From Ophioderma brevispina (lineage: Eukaryota; Echinodermata; Ophiuroidea; Amphilepidida; Ophiodermatidae), in contig JAMKCH010072508.1 of assembly GCA_023653785.1 (NCBI GenBank), positions 1 to 64,000 on the forward strand: a stretch of 64,000 nt of DNA, written 5' to 3'. Under the pieces are notes generated by a model, which worked only from the letters and a program-made list of their open reading frames with translations, was not told the DNA's origin and ran no database searches. Below, piece after piece: positions 12,480-24,959 of the stretch; positions within the stretch are counted from its first letter, which is position 1, and every line of letters starts with the position of its first letter. The position numbers and the translations under genes are program-made.

Positions 12480-13510
12480 TGTATGATCATAGTTATTTGA
12501 TAACAATAAAAAGGAGCAATCCATAGCTATACATTGGTACTAAATTTAGTACCATTGGGCATTATTTTGTTGGCATAAGACTCCCAATGGTTAGACATAT
12601 TACAGAAAATACACCTTAGACGGTGATTAACCTTCGTCTTACCAAGGGGGGGGGTGGATTACCAAAGTAAACTTTCCTCAGGTGCGCTTAAATGCCAAAA
12701 TCTTTCATGAAAAGCTTCCAGGTAATTGTTTTCTCATCCTTTCTGGCCATTTTATTGAAAAAAATGTGAAAGTAGCCCCTTGCCCGCGGGGTTAAGGTAT
12801 GCCGCCAATGTCGAAGGATAGGGGTGGATTTTGCTACCCAAGATGAATGTATGCTACTTTTTTAAACTATTCTTCACAGTATGGCTCTAAAACTCTGTTT
12901 ATGTAAAATTTATCAATTGCCATCAATTAGTTATAACTGAATACCGCATGAAAATCCGATATCACTAACTTTATTAGCGCAAAATTGGATTTTTCTATGG
13001 AAAATTACAATTTAGCCAACACGCGAACTTTGTGACGTCATTGTGACGCTATACTAGGTATGTTGGTACTTTCGTTAAAAGCTTCTAGGTAATCATTCGC
13101 TCATCCTTTCTGGTTATTTTAGCGTAAAAGCAATGCGAAGGTAGCACCTTCACCGGGGTTGAGTCGAAAACGAAGGGTAAGAGGGGGGGTGTTGCCACCC
13201 CCACAGATATGTTTTGGTAGCATTTTTTTTTATAAATATTTGCACTTATGGCTCCCTAAAAGTCGCCAAATTTTTCTCTTAAAACTAGTCAATTGCGATC
13301 ATTTAGTGCTGAAACCCACATGAAAATCCGACATTCCTAACCCATCTTTTTGGGGAAAAAATTTTCCGTGCAAATGCCAATTTGCCGGCTCACGGACTTT
13401 ATGAGGTCCTTGTGACGCCACACTAGTATGTTGGTACTTAGTTGGTACTTATTTTTGGTATCAATGGAAAGAAGAGGATTATAACTATATTACTGGTTTT
13501 ATAAACATCG
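12480..13510 (+). repeat. Tandem copies of a ~380-bp satellite with CRE palindromes (family S1)
   Basis: At least two diverged units are adjacent, about 12660-13060 and 13060-13450, with partial matches on either side. Shared landmarks in order are 'GCTTC.AGGTAAT', 'TCATCCTTTCTGG', a G-rich/C-rich palindrome, 'CATGAAAATCCGA', then 'TTGTGACG' followed by 'GTATGTTGGTAC'. Unit 1 contains the CRE palindrome TGACGTCA near 13034. Related copies occur at 31370-31550 (plus) and 44160-44770 (minus). The family therefore occurs both in tandem and dispersed. No coding potential. Confidence 0.7.
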
Positions 13511-14135
13511 TAAGCATCGGGTGCATTAATAACGAATTCTCGAGGGGATAACCACCCTGTGTCCTGCCCTTTCTAAAACTCAAGCAATTGAAACACCATT
13601 TTAAGAAAATGGCATTCTAATTGGGATGTTACAATCGGCTCATGTCAAAAGAGATCATCTTGGCTTATTACTCATCTATGAAGTGGGGGGTTGAAATGTG
13701 CAAATTGTCTTTGACAATTAAAGATGCAAGGCCAGCTAAATATAAGTGTTAATTTGATTACTCATCATGTTTTCGTTCATATTCTCTACTAAAAATATAT
13801 TTGGAAGAAACATTCATATTCTTGCTCAGTACAAATCCAATGCATTGAAATAAGTGAAAAGATGGTTAATGGTTCAGAGTAATGTTGTCAGAGAAAATAG
13901 CTACTTTTTTCATGCCCAAAAATCAAATCGAATTGAAAAAAAAAGCCGTTAAACTTTCTGTTCTGTTTTGTACCATAAGGTTGTCCATGGGGAACATCTA
14001 TTTTAAAACTGATATAAAAAATGAAACAAAATGATATTTTCGAATGAAGTGATACACAAACAACTTGTTTATCTTGGGTATCCAATATGCAAGAATAAAT
14101 ATTGGAAACTTTTACAATTTTTTCTCCAATTTGAA
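13511..14135. other. No recognisable feature
   Basis: AT-rich sequence. A 93-codon open frame on the minus strand reaches into the CRE region but has no recognisable motif and is not called. Confidence 0.5.
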
Positions 14136-14444
14136 TGACGTCATCAAATGACGTCATCAGGGCTAGCATCCCAATTTTTTTTTTTAAAAGTACATCATTT
14201 TTCTGTTGTTTACTGAACTATGGTCAAGTCGGAGAATCCTGAGGGGGGTGCACGGTAACGGGGGACGCTCACGGGGTACGACTTTTCTTGTTCCCCTCTT
14301 CCCTCACTCCTTCAGTTCCACTCGGGAGACAGGCTAGAAACTTTTTTCATTATACTAACCCTAGCACAAACTGAATCTCACCAAAACTCACTGTGGTTAT
14401 TTGAGAAAAATGAAAGTAGCGTCCAGAAAGTCCAGATGACGTCA
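14136..14444. promoter_or_regulatory. Cluster of three CRE-type palindromes
   Basis: TGACGTCA, the full palindromic site bound by CREB/ATF bZIP factors, occurs at 14136-14143, 14149-14156 and 14437-14444, the first two only 13 bp apart. A related half site follows at 14452. Sequence match is exact. A regulatory role is inference; the sites may simply be part of a repeat, as this octamer is also fixed in satellite family S1. Confidence 0.3.
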
Positions 14445-14449
14445 TCAAA

Positions 14450-14565
14450 AAGACGTCATGTGCACGAATCGCTGGGCGGGGTCCAGCGACACCGCCGTAG
14501 CGTGCTATCCCCGGGGCATGGGGCTGGGGCCCGAAGGCCCTGTGTTCGAATCCCACCCGAATTTG
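14450..14565 (+). mobile_element. tRNA-like 3' half, possible SINE head
   Basis: 'GTGTTCGAATCCCACC' at about 14542-14557 contains a perfect pol III B box/T-arm motif preceded by 'GAAGGCCCT', as in tRNA-derived SINEs. The stretch is GC-rich against an AT-rich background. I could not find a convincing A box, so this may be a fragment. Confidence 0.35.
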
Positions 14566-14639
14566 CGCCTTTTCCTTTGTTCCCTCTTTTTCCTCACTCC
14601 TTCAGTTTCCTCCCGAAGCAAAACCCGGTTTGTGGGTTT

Positions 14640-15450
14640 CAGGGGCTTTTAACCAACTTGTCCCCAAAAACGCGCTTTTCACAAATTTATGTATACGCTC
14701 CACCTCATTAGAGTTATCTTTCCATGATGCATGTGTTGCTAAGAAATGTTTTGCACCACACAACTCAAGCTTTAATCAGATAAAGATAATTAAGAAATAG
14801 CATTTTAGAAAAAATGTATACTTAATCTGCCTACATTTACTGTACACTTTCCATTCTTTGCTTGTTTAGACTTGTGGAGCCACATACAGTTCAAAACAAA
14901 TTCGCCTGCGTGGATGATGCTTTAATAAAATCATATTCCTTTACTAAATTTGCCCTTTTAACCAGAATGCTCCAAAAACACACTTTCTCTTTCTCACTTT
15001 CTCCCAGTTTTATCAGCTCCACACCATGCCTGCTTTAAGTCAATTACTACGCGTTTCATGATAAATATATGAATCGCCTGCATGGTGATAACTTTTTTGT
15101 AAGTGACTGAAGTTTTAAAGGAAATTGCTTCAGAAGATTAGCATTTGAGGCAAAACACCATTTAGGTTGTATAGTATTGCCTATAGTTACTGTAGGCCTA
15201 CATTTTGTAATTTTTAGATGTGTTATTGTCGCTTAGTGAAGAGTCATAATGATCTAAATCTTAGATCAACAAATATCATCTCACAGATGCTAGATACCAA
15301 TATCTTAAAATTAACCAAAATGCTCCAAAACCCATTTCTCCCAATTTGGACATTCCGCATCATGGCTAATCTGACAGTAGACACATTAATAATTCTTGAT
15401 TAAACTTGAACTGTAAGGAAATTAGGAGTCACGTTTTATGAAAATTAGTG
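14640..15450 (+). repeat. Diverged tandem repeat, period ~310-355 bp
   Basis: 'TTAACCA(G/A)AATGCTCCAAAA' and relatives occur near 14649, 14957 and 15311. 'ATTCGCCTGCGTGG'/'AATCGCCTGCATGG' (14900 and 15072) and 'CCTACATTT' (14830 and 15194) recur between them. About two and a half units, strongly diverged. No coding potential. Confidence 0.55.
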
Positions 15451-16737
15451 TTTTAAGTCAATAAACCGTTTAATTACGTTTTATGATTCAAAAATACGAC
15501 GTAATTTCTAAAAAAAATAGATAAATCAAGGAATTAGTATCCATATTTCTACCAAGAGCGATGGATTTGCAAATGAGAGATATGTCTTTTGAATTTCGTT
15601 AATATTGACTACAAAGTGCAAGAAGTCGCATGTTGAAAAAATACTTAGAGCAGATTTTGAATAAGTACTAAGTGCTTAAAAAAATTTGCAAATTTTATGT
15701 TGTTCAGCCTATTGTTTTAAAACGGTAAGTGTAAAACCTTGTAAGTGTAAAACATTTATCTTTCATTTTATCCAAAAAAAATCTTATATGTACTCAACTT
15801 TCCGGTTTAGTGCGTTTTGGCTTCAGATCAGCGCCCCCATAAAATCGACTGCAAGCAAATTGGTATGTCATGGTATGAATTAAAGTTACCATCCTGATGA
15901 TCATCGTTGTATGGACCAAAATAACGGCATTTATGTCACCAAACTGCGTATTCCAAAGAGACAACACGGCGGAAGAAAACTAAAAAAAATGTGTGTTAGA
16001 AGGAGGCAAAACACTAAATCACACGTTTTGTGTAATGGTGGGTAGTTCCGATAAAAATATAAGATCGACTGTAAGCAAATTGGTGCGGCGATATCGTTGA
16101 TTGTCAAATGTTAAATAAAAATGAATATGTACACAACAGATCATTTTGTGCAATACTTTTACACGTTTAACCCGAAATATGCACGAAAACCTGAATTTTT
16201 TTATATTAATACGTTATTCAAACATATTTTTATTCTTAGAACCCTAAAAGCTGAAGAATGAACGCACAATGTTACTTGCGTTTTTATATACAAAAATGAA
16301 CGAGGAAGTGGGCGTCGGCATGGTAACCACCCCATGACTAACCCACATCAAAGCGCCCAAATAGAAGTTATGGTGTGCAGTCTGTATTGCATAGTCTATT
16401 TGATTCATGTGGGTAAGTTGCTATATTGGATGAATGGTTGACAGGGTTGTTTTTTAATTCGATATTTTTTGTAGTTATGCATTTTAAGTTGCAACGAGAG
16501 ATTTTGGGCACCCATATATGGTATTGTATATTTCCATATAGAATAAGACCCCCATAGATTTCTTACCTTGGTTTTGGTTACCGAAATGACTTGAAAGTGA
16601 AAACACAAAAGGGCAATTTTTCATTTGCGTAATTTCAATACAAAACATAGGCTGAAATTTCGTATTTGATCCTATATGAAATTAGAAATTCACAATTTTT
16701 AATCCCTTCGGAATGGGGAACCCCATTTTGATAAAAA
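15451..16737. other. No gene; one short internal repeat
   Basis: AT-rich. 'GATCGACTG(C/T)AAGCAAATTGGT'-like sequence appears at about 15843 and 16063, an isolated direct repeat. Nothing else recognisable. Confidence 0.45.
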
Positions 16738-19700
16738 ATACAATACAATACAAACGGCATTTGTCTAAGCGCCTTCTCAAAACAAGGTCAAAGCGCTTAC
16801 AAAAATAGAGATAATTACTATTTAGCTAAAACAGAGCAATACAAACAGGGTTATTGTAAAAGATGAAACCATTGAGATAAGTACTTTACATCAAACTAGA
16901 AAATAAAAAAAAAAGCTGCATAATAAAATATCCATGTGAGGGCAATAACAAAAAATAATTAAGCACACGATCAAATCTTAGGAATAGATGAAATTTAGAG
17001 CTTTCTAAAAGTAACAATGACTGGAGTGGCGACGAGATAGGCAAAGAGTGCCATAGGCTTAGGGGCCCGCATTGCTGAAAGCCCTGTCACCAGACCTTTT
17101 TGGGCGGGAAACAGTGGGGCGTGATTCATCTGCAGATCGCCCTCCATCCTGGCCTGCCAGGAATCTACAAAGAGAGGTATTCGGAAAAGTAAGATGGGCA
17201 ATGTCCCCGGAAAATTTTTTTTTTTTTTTGTGGGGGGGGGGGGCCCCCTTGTAAAGGAAGAAGCATAAGCTTAAACACAACGCGCTCACTAATTGATATC
17301 CAATGGAGCTCTTTAAGGAGTGTTGTGGCTGGTGTCCTTCTCTCAGATCTGAACACCGCCTGGTGCCTCTATTCTGCAACATCTGATGATGTTTACTCCG
17401 ATCTCTGGCGACATTCCATACAAAAGTGAATGGCATAAGGTCAATGCGAGCTTAAAATCAGTGACGGAAGAGATGATGACAAACTCTCAATGTGATAACG
17501 CGGCGGATCGGGTAAATATTGGCGAAGGTGGAAGTTAACAGACTAATGATGACCTTTACATGTTCAGTCATCGGACATGGCTGATCAAACACGACCCAAG
17601 GTTTCTAATTGCGAGGGATGGGGAAAATCCACTGTCCCGACCTATGTGTATAGTCTTTGAGACGACATGTGTAATAGGATGAACATGCGATGAAAAATTC
17701 TGCTTTTCATCATTCAAATTTGAGTTGTGTACAGCGCATACATCATGATTTCATCCAATACAAAGAGAGAGCATTTTGACAGCATGTTTGGCATCACCAT
17801 CCAAGCTTAGGATCAAATGTCAAATAGAGCGGCACTAGCACATCATCAGCATCACATGTGGTAAGCAATATTGTGGTTCCGGATGATTGATGCGACACAG
17901 TATGTGTACATTATGAAAAGAGAGGCCCGACCACATAACCCTGAGGAAGACCGCAAAGGGAGATGGATGATTGTTTGAAATTGCATCCCCAATGCGCAGA
18001 CGAAAAGAGCGGTTCTGCAGATAAGACCGAATCCACTGTAAGGCTGTACCTTGAATTTTGAAAGTATTCACGTAACCTATCCAAAAGAATGGCATCATCA
18101 CAGTATCAAAAGCTGCAGAAAGATCTAACAGCACAATAACAATGCCTTATGTTGTGAATTTGCATGAGGAATCGGTCTTGACACGAGAAGTGCCGTTTCA
18201 GTGCAATGTGTCGTTATTGGTAAGCTGACTGACAAACTTCTCATTTAAGTCTTTTGAGACAAGATGATCCTTATCTGAGGGCCACTCACTATTTTCTCCC
18301 TGAACTTAGACACGCAGCTAATATTTGACGCAGGGGCGATAGTTTTTGAGCACCTCTTTGTCTAGGGAAGGCTTTTGGAGAATGGTTTTGTCACGGCAGC
18401 TTCACGGAGCTTAGCTGGAAAACACCAGTGCGATTAGACTGGTTATGATCAGTGTTAATGGCTCAGCCAGAGTTGCAACATTCTCCTTAAGTAACCACCA
18501 ATGGAATGGTGTCTAAGGACATGATTTTGATGGAGTTGACATAATCACCTTGGTACCTCTTCAACAGGGGACTGGATTTAACTCATGTATTGGAACGGTC
18601 TCATCAGGTATTGTCCCGCTTGGATAATTCATGCGAGTTGGACCGGATAATTATCAAAGGTCCCGTCTGAATTTTGAGATACCTTGTGGCTGAAAAACCT
18701 GGCAAATAAGCTACTTAGTTCAGTGCTGAATTACAGTTAGAAGTGGTAGGTTTGGGGTTTCAGAAGCTTGTCAGAGTAGCAAACATGGTTGTGTTGTTAG
18801 CATTTAATATTGTTCTCTGTAATAAACCTCCTTAGCATGATGAATGAGTTTACAGTCAGATGATTGTAAGTGTATGCATCAGAGGCGACATATTCTAGTT
18901 ACCCATTTTCTTCTAAACCGTCTACGTTCAGTCTGGATTTAATCAATATCTTTATTAAACCAAGGTTATCGTGGTCTATAATGCGGGAACGCGTTGAGGA
19001 GGTGCATGGGAATCGAGTACACTAATTAAAGAACTCTCCCCCCCCCCCCCCCAAATTTACAACGCACCTCATCAACCTGAGCCATCACGAAGGTCAAGAC
19101 TGCCAATCATGGATGAAATGTCATTTGAGAAAGAGTCCTAGAGTCCCTTGTAAATAGTCTTTATATTTCTGATGGTGCAAATAGTGTCTAGAGGTGGTGA
19201 TTTCTGGCTGCTAATCGTACAATAATCAAACGATGATCAAGAGCCTAGCCCAGACAAGAGGGTCCCACCAGCAATAATCCATCTTCAAGACGAGATATGA
19301 TATGGTCCAGAGTGTGACCATCCTTTATGGGTAGCCAAGATATGTTGATTGAAAACCATTAGCACGCCCAGAATCTCCAAAACAAAATGAATAGACTCCG
19401 GTAGGCGGGGAGGTAAACATGCAAGTGGAAATCACAGCAGTATCGTTTTCGCGGGACCACAAGACCAATCTCATTAAGGAAAGTATCAAACTCAATTAAG
19501 AATTGACTTATTTGAACCATTCCTGGAAGGTGGTGGACGATACACAAGGATGAGTCTAACACTAGTTTTGTTTTTACCACACAAGCATGCTCAAAAGAAT
19601 GTGTGTTAATGCCTGTGGGTGTATATTTTGATGTTTATGCAAGTTTTGTGGATTATCCCAACACCACATGAGTCATCAGACGTCTGGGAAAGTGCAGGAG

Positions 19701-20210
19701 GGAAGATTCCACTCAGGCAGCATCTCAGCAATGACCACCGGATCGCTTTCAGCCAAACCAGGTTTCGGTTATCACAACAATGTCCACATCATTCTCAATA
19801 ATGGTATCATAAATAGAGACCGTCTTGTTACGGACAGAACGCGCATTTCATAGACGGATTGTTGAGAAAAATTTCATTATGTTTTTTAGGAATGTCACGG
19901 AGTTACTGGAGTTCCGTGTGGACTGCCCAAGTTCATGATGGGCTTCATTTTGGTTTAGAATGTCTGGACTAGCTGAGGTGCTGTCGGGGGTTCCTGGATG
20001 TAGATATATGGATTTAAATATCAATGGTTGGACCGGGAGAATGTGGAAGGTAGGGTTTACGACATCCCTGGTGAAATGTGTGGTGACGGGACGTCACTAC
20101 TGGCATTATTCTACGTTTCATGTGCTTCCCTCCCTGATGTGCTCTCTGTCTAATGGTTTTCATGTTCATATCCAAAAACTACAATTACAGAAGAGAAAAA
20201 CACTAAATAA
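16738..20210 (-). pseudogene. Near full-length dead LINE of CR1/L2 type
   Basis: On the minus strand, from 5' to 3', I read the following. An APE-type endonuclease start is at about 19860-19740 ('NARSVRNKTVSIYDTI..NDVDIVVITETW'). More endonuclease is at 19580-19280 ('SQFLIEFDTFLNEIGLV', 'DHIISRLEDGLLVGPS'). A heavily decayed middle follows. RT is at 18134-17835 ('LLDLSAAFDTV', 'GTALQWIRSYLQNRSFRLRIG') with the catalytic Ala-Asp-Asp codons retained at 17842-17850. The thumb lies at 17700-17280. The C-terminal 'F.NAGP' tail is at about 17130-17050. The 3' UTR ends in a (TTGTA)n-like tail at 16738-16760. Many frameshifts and stops. A T10-G11 tract at 17215-17245 interrupts the RT end. The 3' part is nearly the same as 24180-24735. 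Confidence 0.88.
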
Positions 20211-20216
20211 GAATTA

Positions 20217-20455
20217 AATTACAATTTCTTAAATACAACTTACAGATAGTAGTTAATAAAAGAATACAAATTACAAATAGCTTATACAAGAAGTGCTGGT
20301 TGTTTAAAAAGGATTCGAGCTGTGGTCGCTAAGAATAATTACAATTTCTTAAATACAAATTACAGATTTAGTTAATACAAAGAATACAAAGTACAGATAA
20401 CTTATACAAGAAGTGCTGGTAAAGAGGATCAGAGCTGTGTTCAGCAGGTCGGGGT
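20217..20455 (+). repeat. Two-copy tandem duplication, 120-bp unit
   Basis: 'TTACAATTTCTTAAATACAA' starts at 20219 and again at 20339. Each unit ends with 'TTATACAAGAAGTGCTGGT' and 'GAGCTGTG'. The two units differ by small indels. It lies immediately 5' of the decayed CR1/L2 LINE and could be the repeated 5' UTR of that element, which is inference. Confidence 0.7.
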
Positions 20456-21259
20456 CAGCGAACACGTCTAAATGCGGGCTTCAAAAAGACCCAAGATAAT
20501 GGCATAGAAAGCTGATCAAATATACCAATACAAATATAAACCAATTTTAACACCTTAAGAGCAAGAAAAACAGCAAAATAGTGAGCATACCGGCAGTTTA
20601 TAGGAATATAAAATTAAAACGAAGAGAGACTGCAGGAGTGCTGTACCAGGGCCGCAACGAGGACGCTTTTGCTTATTAGGTAATGAAGGTGACACACGAC
20701 ATAGACCCCATAAAAAGCTTTACATGGTGCAAAAATCAGAATTTTCATATTTTGTGAGGGGGACCACTTGTTGAAATCTCAGTTGCACCTTTAATAGTTA
20801 TAGGGTATTGACTACATTAAATATTTTAAATATTAGCCGGCCTTCAAAAGTTTAGAAGTACCCAAAATGAAATAATGTAAAAAAAAAATCGAACAAAACG
20901 TTTTGTTATATTTTGATGTTTTTAATATCGGAAAGTTTACAATATCATTATTTGCAACAAATTGTAAATTGACCATTGTAACTTGGTAATACTAGATCAA
21001 GAGGGTGTAAAGAAACAGAGTCTACTAGAGTGTCCTCAACAGAGATATACGGAATAAAGTATGACAATATAAACAAACTAACATTCATTGTGTGTGCATT
21101 TATTTTAAAATATGTATATACGCTCAGATTAGGACTTGTTTATTTCTGATAATCGGTCTGAAATAAGAAGTTCCCATTCAGAACACATAGTTGTGTTTTG
21201 GGTTTGGGGGTTGGGGGTTGGACGTGTGTTTTTCAACTACCGCTTCGTAGTACGGTCTT
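20456..21259. other. No recognisable feature
   Basis: AT-rich sequence; no gene, repeat partner or motif seen. Confidence 0.5.
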
Positions 21260-21300
21260 TTTTTCAAAAAGACGTCGTAGTACGACGTCTTTTTGAAAAA
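21260..21300. repeat. Perfect 41-bp palindrome
   Basis: Two 20-base arms (TTTTTCAAAAAGACGTCGTA and its exact reverse complement) flank a single G at 21280. Just upstream 'CGTAGTACGGTCTTTTTTT' repeats half of the motif. The arms themselves contain shorter palindromes, so the DNA could extrude a cruciform. Confidence 0.85.
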
Positions 21301-21484
21301 GGGGCACTTTTCAGTGGTCATTGCACTTTGAGGGTTACCAGAACGCCCGACCAGTAAGACGTTTAGGGTACCTAATTTTGTCAAATGAGTTGCAAATACT
21401 TTAGAGAACCCAATGATTTTCCCTTTTTTCTTAACTTTCAATTGACGGATTTATTGAATCCGTCATTGAAAATAATATATTTCC

Positions 21485-21655
21485 CCTAGGTTATTTCTCC
21501 GACATTTATCGTCCGGTAGTAACCATTGTCAGGGCTCCATAGAAGACAACGGAATAAAGCGTGAAACTAATGTATCCGTGAAGGAGTCGACTGAATCGAG
21601 TGGCCCTATTCTTTACGGTTGTAGGCGGACTGTGAATACGGCGCGTTCTATATCT
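21485..21655 (+). repeat. Dispersed repeat, copy 2 of 3
   Basis: Collinear with 3370-3560 ('GGAATAAAGCGTGAAAC', 'CGAGTG.CCTATTCTTT') and with the inverted copy at 45.6 kb ('TTATCGTCCGG', 'GTCAGGGCTCC'). The next 500 bp, 21656-22180, include a 139-codon open frame (21732-22151) without recognisable features. Confidence 0.6.
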
Positions 21656-22179
21656 CCTGCCACACCGGGTACCATAGAGCAGGAGAAGGTGTCATAGGGG
21701 CCTTATTTAAGGATTTCGTTCATGTATATATGTGTGCGTGTGTATGTTTTTTATTGTCAAAATGCAAGTTTGGTTTTATACTCATAATCAAGAACCATAT
21801 CAAACGATAATTATTAAGGTCCATGGCCCGAATCTCTATAGCCTCGTCCCCCAGACGCCCCCCGATTTTTTACCGGAAGTGGGCACACTTTTGGTACCAG
21901 AAGAAAGCTCTCTTTTTCTCATTTACCCCGTGAAATCTAAGAGCCAAAAAATGTTTTGGTTTGGAAGTTATGAGCGAAAATGTGCCCCTTTTTGGTCGAC
22001 CAATATTAATTTTACCCATACTCTATGGGGCTTCCAAAATCACGTTTTATGCTCTCAACATCAAAACGGATTGAAATATCGTCGCGAAACTTTACAGACG
22101 GGGTTTGGGGGTGAAGGGCCAGCTATCAAGATGAAAACTTTCAGATCTTGAAATTCGGGCCATCCCCCTTTAAGTTCAT

Positions 22180-22830
22180 ATTTCGATTAGTGCGTGCCAC
22201 GAGGTACTAAATAGAGGTACCATATAGAGTGGCAAAACGAGAATACTACAACGTGTTAAGACACTTCAACTTAAATATTTCTGCATGATAGACTTTCCAA
22301 GTAGTAGCTTAAGCCTGCTAATTTGCATAAACAAAATGGCCGCCATTCAAGTTGCTCATAACTGGTTTTTCAGCCTACCCGTGTCTGATAAAGATAATTT
22401 TGGTAAAAAATGTTAACATGAATATGTTTTATAATGGACAACCACCAGAATGTCAAATTATACACTTCTTAATTAAACCTAATTGGCATAAATCCAAAAT
22501 TGGCCGCCATTTTTCGTAGTAAATTTTGAGAATAAGCTTAACCTCAACATTCAATGTATCATTATTGGATGACCTATTACACTACTCTAAAGTTTATAAT
22601 TTCACTATTGCTTCAAATATAACTATAACATGTATGTATGCAAGACGTCCAAGTTGACAAACTTAAGCAAGTAAATTTGAATAAACAAAATGGCCGCCAT
22701 TGAAATTGGCGCCATAACTAGTCTGCTATATCCAAACTCGTTGAAGAAAAATATTTTAGGCTACAAACTGCTAAAATGAGGCATTTGATTAAAAACAATC
22801 AATAATTCACTGGCCATCTATTTTTAAAAA
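22180..22830 (+). repeat. Satellite family S2, plus-strand array
   Basis: Cores of the type AAAATGGCCGCCATT recur at about 22333, 22497 and 22687, alternating spacings of ~164 and ~190 bp (a ~350-bp dimer). 'CTAATTTGCATAAACAAAATGG' and 'CTAATTGGCATAAATCC' precede the cores. A 140-bp leader (22180-22320) has its own inverted partner at 30190-30335. The reverse-complement array is at 27850-28790. Non-coding. Confidence 0.7.
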
Positions 22831-24179
22831 ATATCCTAAATAACCGTCATTGTTACCCAACATTATTTCAGCACTTATGTTGCTTTTTAATTGTGGCCAG
22901 TTTTCAATCAATGGGCAGTTTGTGTTTTTTTTGGTTTAAGTGTGTAATCTATTGTCACTTGCATTCATATGTCTAATCCTAACGCATTTAAGGGGCGGGT
23001 TATGGGGTTCCCGTATTTCTGGAAATTTCGAGGAGGCGATTTCAGATATTTCTAAAATGTCACCTATACATATCATATACCACCATGTCGGCCCTTGACC
23101 TTAGCTTTCAAAATCGTTATTAATTTTCACTTTGTTGCAATGTAACCTGCTGGCCTGTAATTGGCTAAAGTTTGTGAACAAACGTAACTCAAACACCGTT
23201 TGATGTACCTTAATGGGATTTTGGGGGGGAATGTTGCTGGGACATTCCCGGAGGAAACCACGTTCTCGGATTTTTGAATTGGTTGCCTGGCACGTGAGGC
23301 AGCCAAAAAGCACTTTTTACTGAATACCTTAAAACGAAGGGAAATTCACATCGGAAGACATGTTTTCCTTGAGCTTAGGCTTTCCTTAACACTTGCAATT
23401 TTCATTCCTAGACCATTTTTCGTTTTTCTAGTTACGTTTTAGTTGGAAATTGCTATTTTTGCGCTTTTTTACGAACTGAAATATAGGCCTTTAAAGTTTC
23501 TGGAACGTTAGGGCGCTATTTATACAAATTATGTAATTATTTGGCATTGTTTATGTGAGTAATAATTATCATAAATTTTTAATCAAGTTTGGTTGAAAAA
23601 GATGCATTAATTTACTTTGTTATTAATTTTTACATAATTTGGCTAAATATAGCAGGGTGAGGAATAAATAAATTACATACGAAATGTCTCGCAATTATGT
23701 TAAAATGAGCTATATTTAATATTTATCATTTGATTTACAATTCAATACCAACTTTAAAAAGAAACCAACCACAGCCTATTTTATTTTTTGAAAAATAATT
23801 GTTAATTATCACTGGTTGAAATTAATAATACATACAAAGTATGTGACAACAGTTTTTGCAAGTTTTTTTGTCGCCTCCGATACTTTGATCAGTCCGAGCT
23901 CGGAAACCAAGAGTCGGATTTTAGTCAAATATACGTATTTCAAAGCTAAGACTTACCGCATATGGCTGTTACAATATGTCATTCTTTTTGCAGTTGGAAA
24001 AGAATTTTTTCCCATTAGCAGCGGATAACCCCCCCCCCCCTTAAAACCACCTGGACAAAAAAAGCATTGGTGACCCTTTACTTAGGAGTTATTGGGGAAT
24101 TGATCCTAGATCTGACAAAAAGAATACTATACTTCATATAGATTTAATTTTTTGATACCGATTATCTGATAGAGGACAC
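22831..24179. other. No recognisable feature
   Basis: AT-rich. 22980-23320 is somewhat less AT-rich and contains short G tracts, but no motif or repeat partner was seen. Confidence 0.45.
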
Positions 24180-24735
24180 CAGCCACACCACCCTTGAAGA
24201 CGCCATTGGCTAACAATTAGTGAGCGCGTTGTCTTTAAGCTTATGCGTCTTATTCTAATAAGTTTTGAAAAAACGGACAATTGCCATCTTTCTTGTCCGA
24301 ATACCCTCTTGTAATCTCTGGCAGGCCAGGATTGCGATCCTCAGATGACAAGACGCCCTCACTGTTTCCCGCACAAAAGGTCAGTGGGTGACATGCTTTT
24401 CAGCAATGCGGCCCCTAGCCTATGGAACTCTTTTCCTATCTCTGTTCGCCACTCCAAGTCCATTGTACTTTTAAGAAAGCTCTAAGATTTCATATTTCTT
24501 AAGAGTTGATCGTGTGCTTAAATTAGTTTTTTTGTTATTGCCTAACATGTATTATGCAGTTGTTTTCTTTTTTATTTTATAGTTTCATGTTAAGTACTTA
24601 TCTCATGGGTCATCTTTAATACCGTTTATTACTATGTTTTAGGTAAATGTAATTACTCTCTATTTTGTACGCGCTTTGACTTGTTTGTAGAAGGCGCTTC
24701 ATCAAAATGCCGTATTGTATTGTATATTGTATTGT
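24180..24735 (+). pseudogene. LINE 3' fragment (same CR1/L2 family as 16.7-20.2 kb)
   Basis: 5'-truncated copy holding only the last part of ORF2 and the 3' UTR. Landmarks match the reverse complement of 16738-17200: 'CAGGCCAGGAT', 'CACTGTTTCCCGC', 'TTTCAGCAATGCGG', 'AAAGCTCTAA', 'TTGATCGTGTGCTTAA', and a tail of TTGTA/ATTGT repeats. The peptide 'FSNAAPSLWNSFPISVRHS' is the conserved LINE C-terminus. Confidence 0.85.
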
Positions 24736-24959
24736 ATTGATTGATCCATTCTTGCATTCTATTATAGTGTGGTTTCAGTAGTTTATTTCAATATTTTATG
24801 CACATTTTGCCCATGAATTACCATTTTTGCCAATCATTAGCAATATCGCTATCAATCTGTTAGCTAGTAAACAATACATACATACCGTCAATTAATACAT
24901 AACTATTGACCAACCACAAAGTTCTCTTTACAGTATTTGCACCTAAGTTCGCTTGAGAC

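Noticed and set aside
21732..22151. 139-codon open frame on the plus strand
   Set aside because: No domain, no repeat of the frame elsewhere, no splice or start context; it lies between repeats and can arise by chance.
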